6,507 nt of DNA from an uncultured bacterium. GTDB lineage: Bacteria; Actinomycetota; Actinomycetes; S36-B12. A program made the position numbers and the translations under genes. The notes below the pieces were generated by a model that ran no database searches, was not told the origin of the DNA, and was given only the letters and a program-made list of their open reading frames with translations. The stretch is taken from assembly GCA_903954205.1 (NCBI GenBank), contig CAJBMR010000355.1, positions 1 to 6,507 on the forward strand, written 5' to 3'. The first letter of the stretch is position 1. The number at the start of each line of letters is the position of its first letter. Of the stretch, positions 5,694 to 6,507 are shown piece after piece.

Positions 5694-6507
5694 GTGGAAG
5701 CTGGCCCGCACGTCCTGGGAATCGTGCTCGCCGGAGGCGCGGGCAAGCGCCTCATGCCGCTCACGGCCGATCGAGCCAAGCCCGCTGTCCCCTTCGGCGG
5801 CAGCTACCGGCTCATCGACTTCGCCCTGTCGAATCTGATCAACTCCGGCCTGCGTCGCGTGGCCGTCCTCACGCAGTACAAGTCGCACTCCCTCGATCGG
5901 CACATCACCACCACGTGGCGCCTCTCGCCGCTCCTCGGCGACTACGTCACAGCGGTCCCGGCCCAGCAGCGGCTCGGACCCCGGTGGTTCACGGGCAGCG
6001 CGGACGCGATCTTCCAGAGCCTCAATCTCATCAACGATGAGCGTCCGGACTACGTCGCCGTCTTCGGGGCCGACCACGTCTACCGCATGGACCCGATGCA
6101 GATGGTCCAGGCGCATATCGACTCAGGAGCCGCGGTGACCGTCGCCGGCATCCGCCAGCCACGCTCCCTCGCGCACCAGTTCGGCGTCATCGACACAGCT
6201 GAGGATGGCGTGCGCATCCGCCGGTTCCTCGAGAAGCCCGCCGACCCGCCCGGCATCCCCGGTGCCGAGGACGAGTCGTACGTCTCGATGGGCAATTACA
6301 TCTTCACGACGGATGCGCTGATCGAGGTGCTTCGCGCGGATGCCGCCGAGGAGGGCTCCGTGCACGACATGGGCGGCAACATCATCCCGATGCTCGTCGA
6401 TCAGGGCCGAGCCTGCGTCTACGACTTCGCGCTCAACGAGGTGCCGGGGGCGACCGATCGCGACCGCGGCTACTGGCGCGATGTGGGGACCCTGGACGCC
6501 TACCACG
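5694..6507 (+). CDS. glgC: ADP-glucose pyrophosphorylase (glucose-1-phosphate adenylyltransferase), 5' part
   Basis: The frame is open from GTG at 5694 to the window end, giving 271 residues of a family usually slightly over 400 long. The enzyme joins ATP and glucose-1-phosphate to give ADP-glucose and pyrophosphate, the committed step of bacterial glycogen synthesis, in the cytoplasm. The nucleotidyltransferase signature LAGGAGKRLMPLT (residues 12-24) is followed by DRAKPAVPFGG. WFTGSADA at 98-105 corresponds to the WYRGTADA region of the E. coli enzyme. GADHVYRMD (125-133) holds the catalytic Asp127, and FLEKP (178-182) holds Lys181, the glucose-1-phosphate ligand. SMGNYIF follows at 198-204. 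The C-terminal beta-helix domain is outside the window. The GTG start gives a normal short N-terminus before the signature and follows a -10-like box. The gene diverges from glgA, its pathway partner. Confidence 0.95.
   Translation, partial: MEAGPHVLGIVLAGGAGKRLMPLTADRAKPAVPFGGSYRLIDFALSNLINSGLRRVAVLTQYKSHSLDRHITTTWRLSPLLGDYVTAVPAQQRLGPRWFTGSADAIFQSLNLINDERPDYVAVFGADHVYRMDPMQMVQAHIDSGAAVTVAGIRQPRSLAHQFGVIDTAEDGVRIRRFLEKPADPPGIPGAEDESYVSMGNYIFTTDALIEVLRADAAEEGSVHDMGGNIIPMLVDQGRACVYDFALNEVPGATDRDRGYWRDVGTLDAYH

Noticed and set aside
4469..5779. glgA frame started at TTG 5779
   Set aside because: This would cross the promoter region and run into glgC; the family N-terminus begins at the GTG at 5641.
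5616..6506. Minus-strand open frames (5616-6116, 6080-6295, 6123-6506) opposite glgC
   Set aside because: glgC shows unbroken family motifs on the plus strand; these antisense frames are rich in Arg, Asp and Glu and lack any domain.

Overview
The window looks like a chromosomal segment of a high-GC actinobacterium. It is GC-rich (my estimate is about two-thirds). Five of the six visible gene starts are GTG. The glycogen synthase is the short GT4 type, and glgA and glgC are divergent neighbours, as in mycobacteria and corynebacteria. I cannot assign a genus from the sequence.

Layout, left to right. Positions 1-459 (+) hold the C-terminal end of a DAO/sarcosine-oxidase-beta-like FAD oxidoreductase. 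It converges, across 59 bases with a small hairpin, on a long minus-strand block. Read in its own direction from 5641 down to 519, this block holds glgA (glycogen or maltose-1-phosphate synthase), two tandem EamA/DMT-family transporters, a secreted sulfatase with a Tat/lipoprotein signal, and an unrecognised five-helix membrane protein. Facing away from glgA is glgC (ADP-glucose pyrophosphorylase), which runs off the right edge.

The minus-strand genes fall into two translationally coupled sets. glgA-EamA-EamA are joined by 4-nt GTGA and ATGA overlaps. Sulfatase-membrane protein are joined by another GTGA overlap. A 32-nt gap separates the sets. All three genes that are not coupled to an upstream gene (glgC, glgA, sulfatase) have a TANNNT -10-like hexamer ending 6 or 7 nt before their GTG start and no Shine-Dalgarno, so they look leaderless. 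Two of the three coupled downstream genes have a recognisable Shine-Dalgarno instead.

GlgC makes ADP-glucose and GlgA uses it, so the 52-bp divergent promoter region is a natural control point for alpha-glucan synthesis. The two -10 elements there lie so close that the promoters should overlap. The least expected feature is the tight coupling of glgA to a pair of DMT-family transporters, followed by an exported sulfatase with an uncharacterised membrane partner. This arrangement is worth a comparative look, but nothing in the sequence proves a new system. No RNA genes, mobile elements, CRISPR arrays or large repeats were seen.
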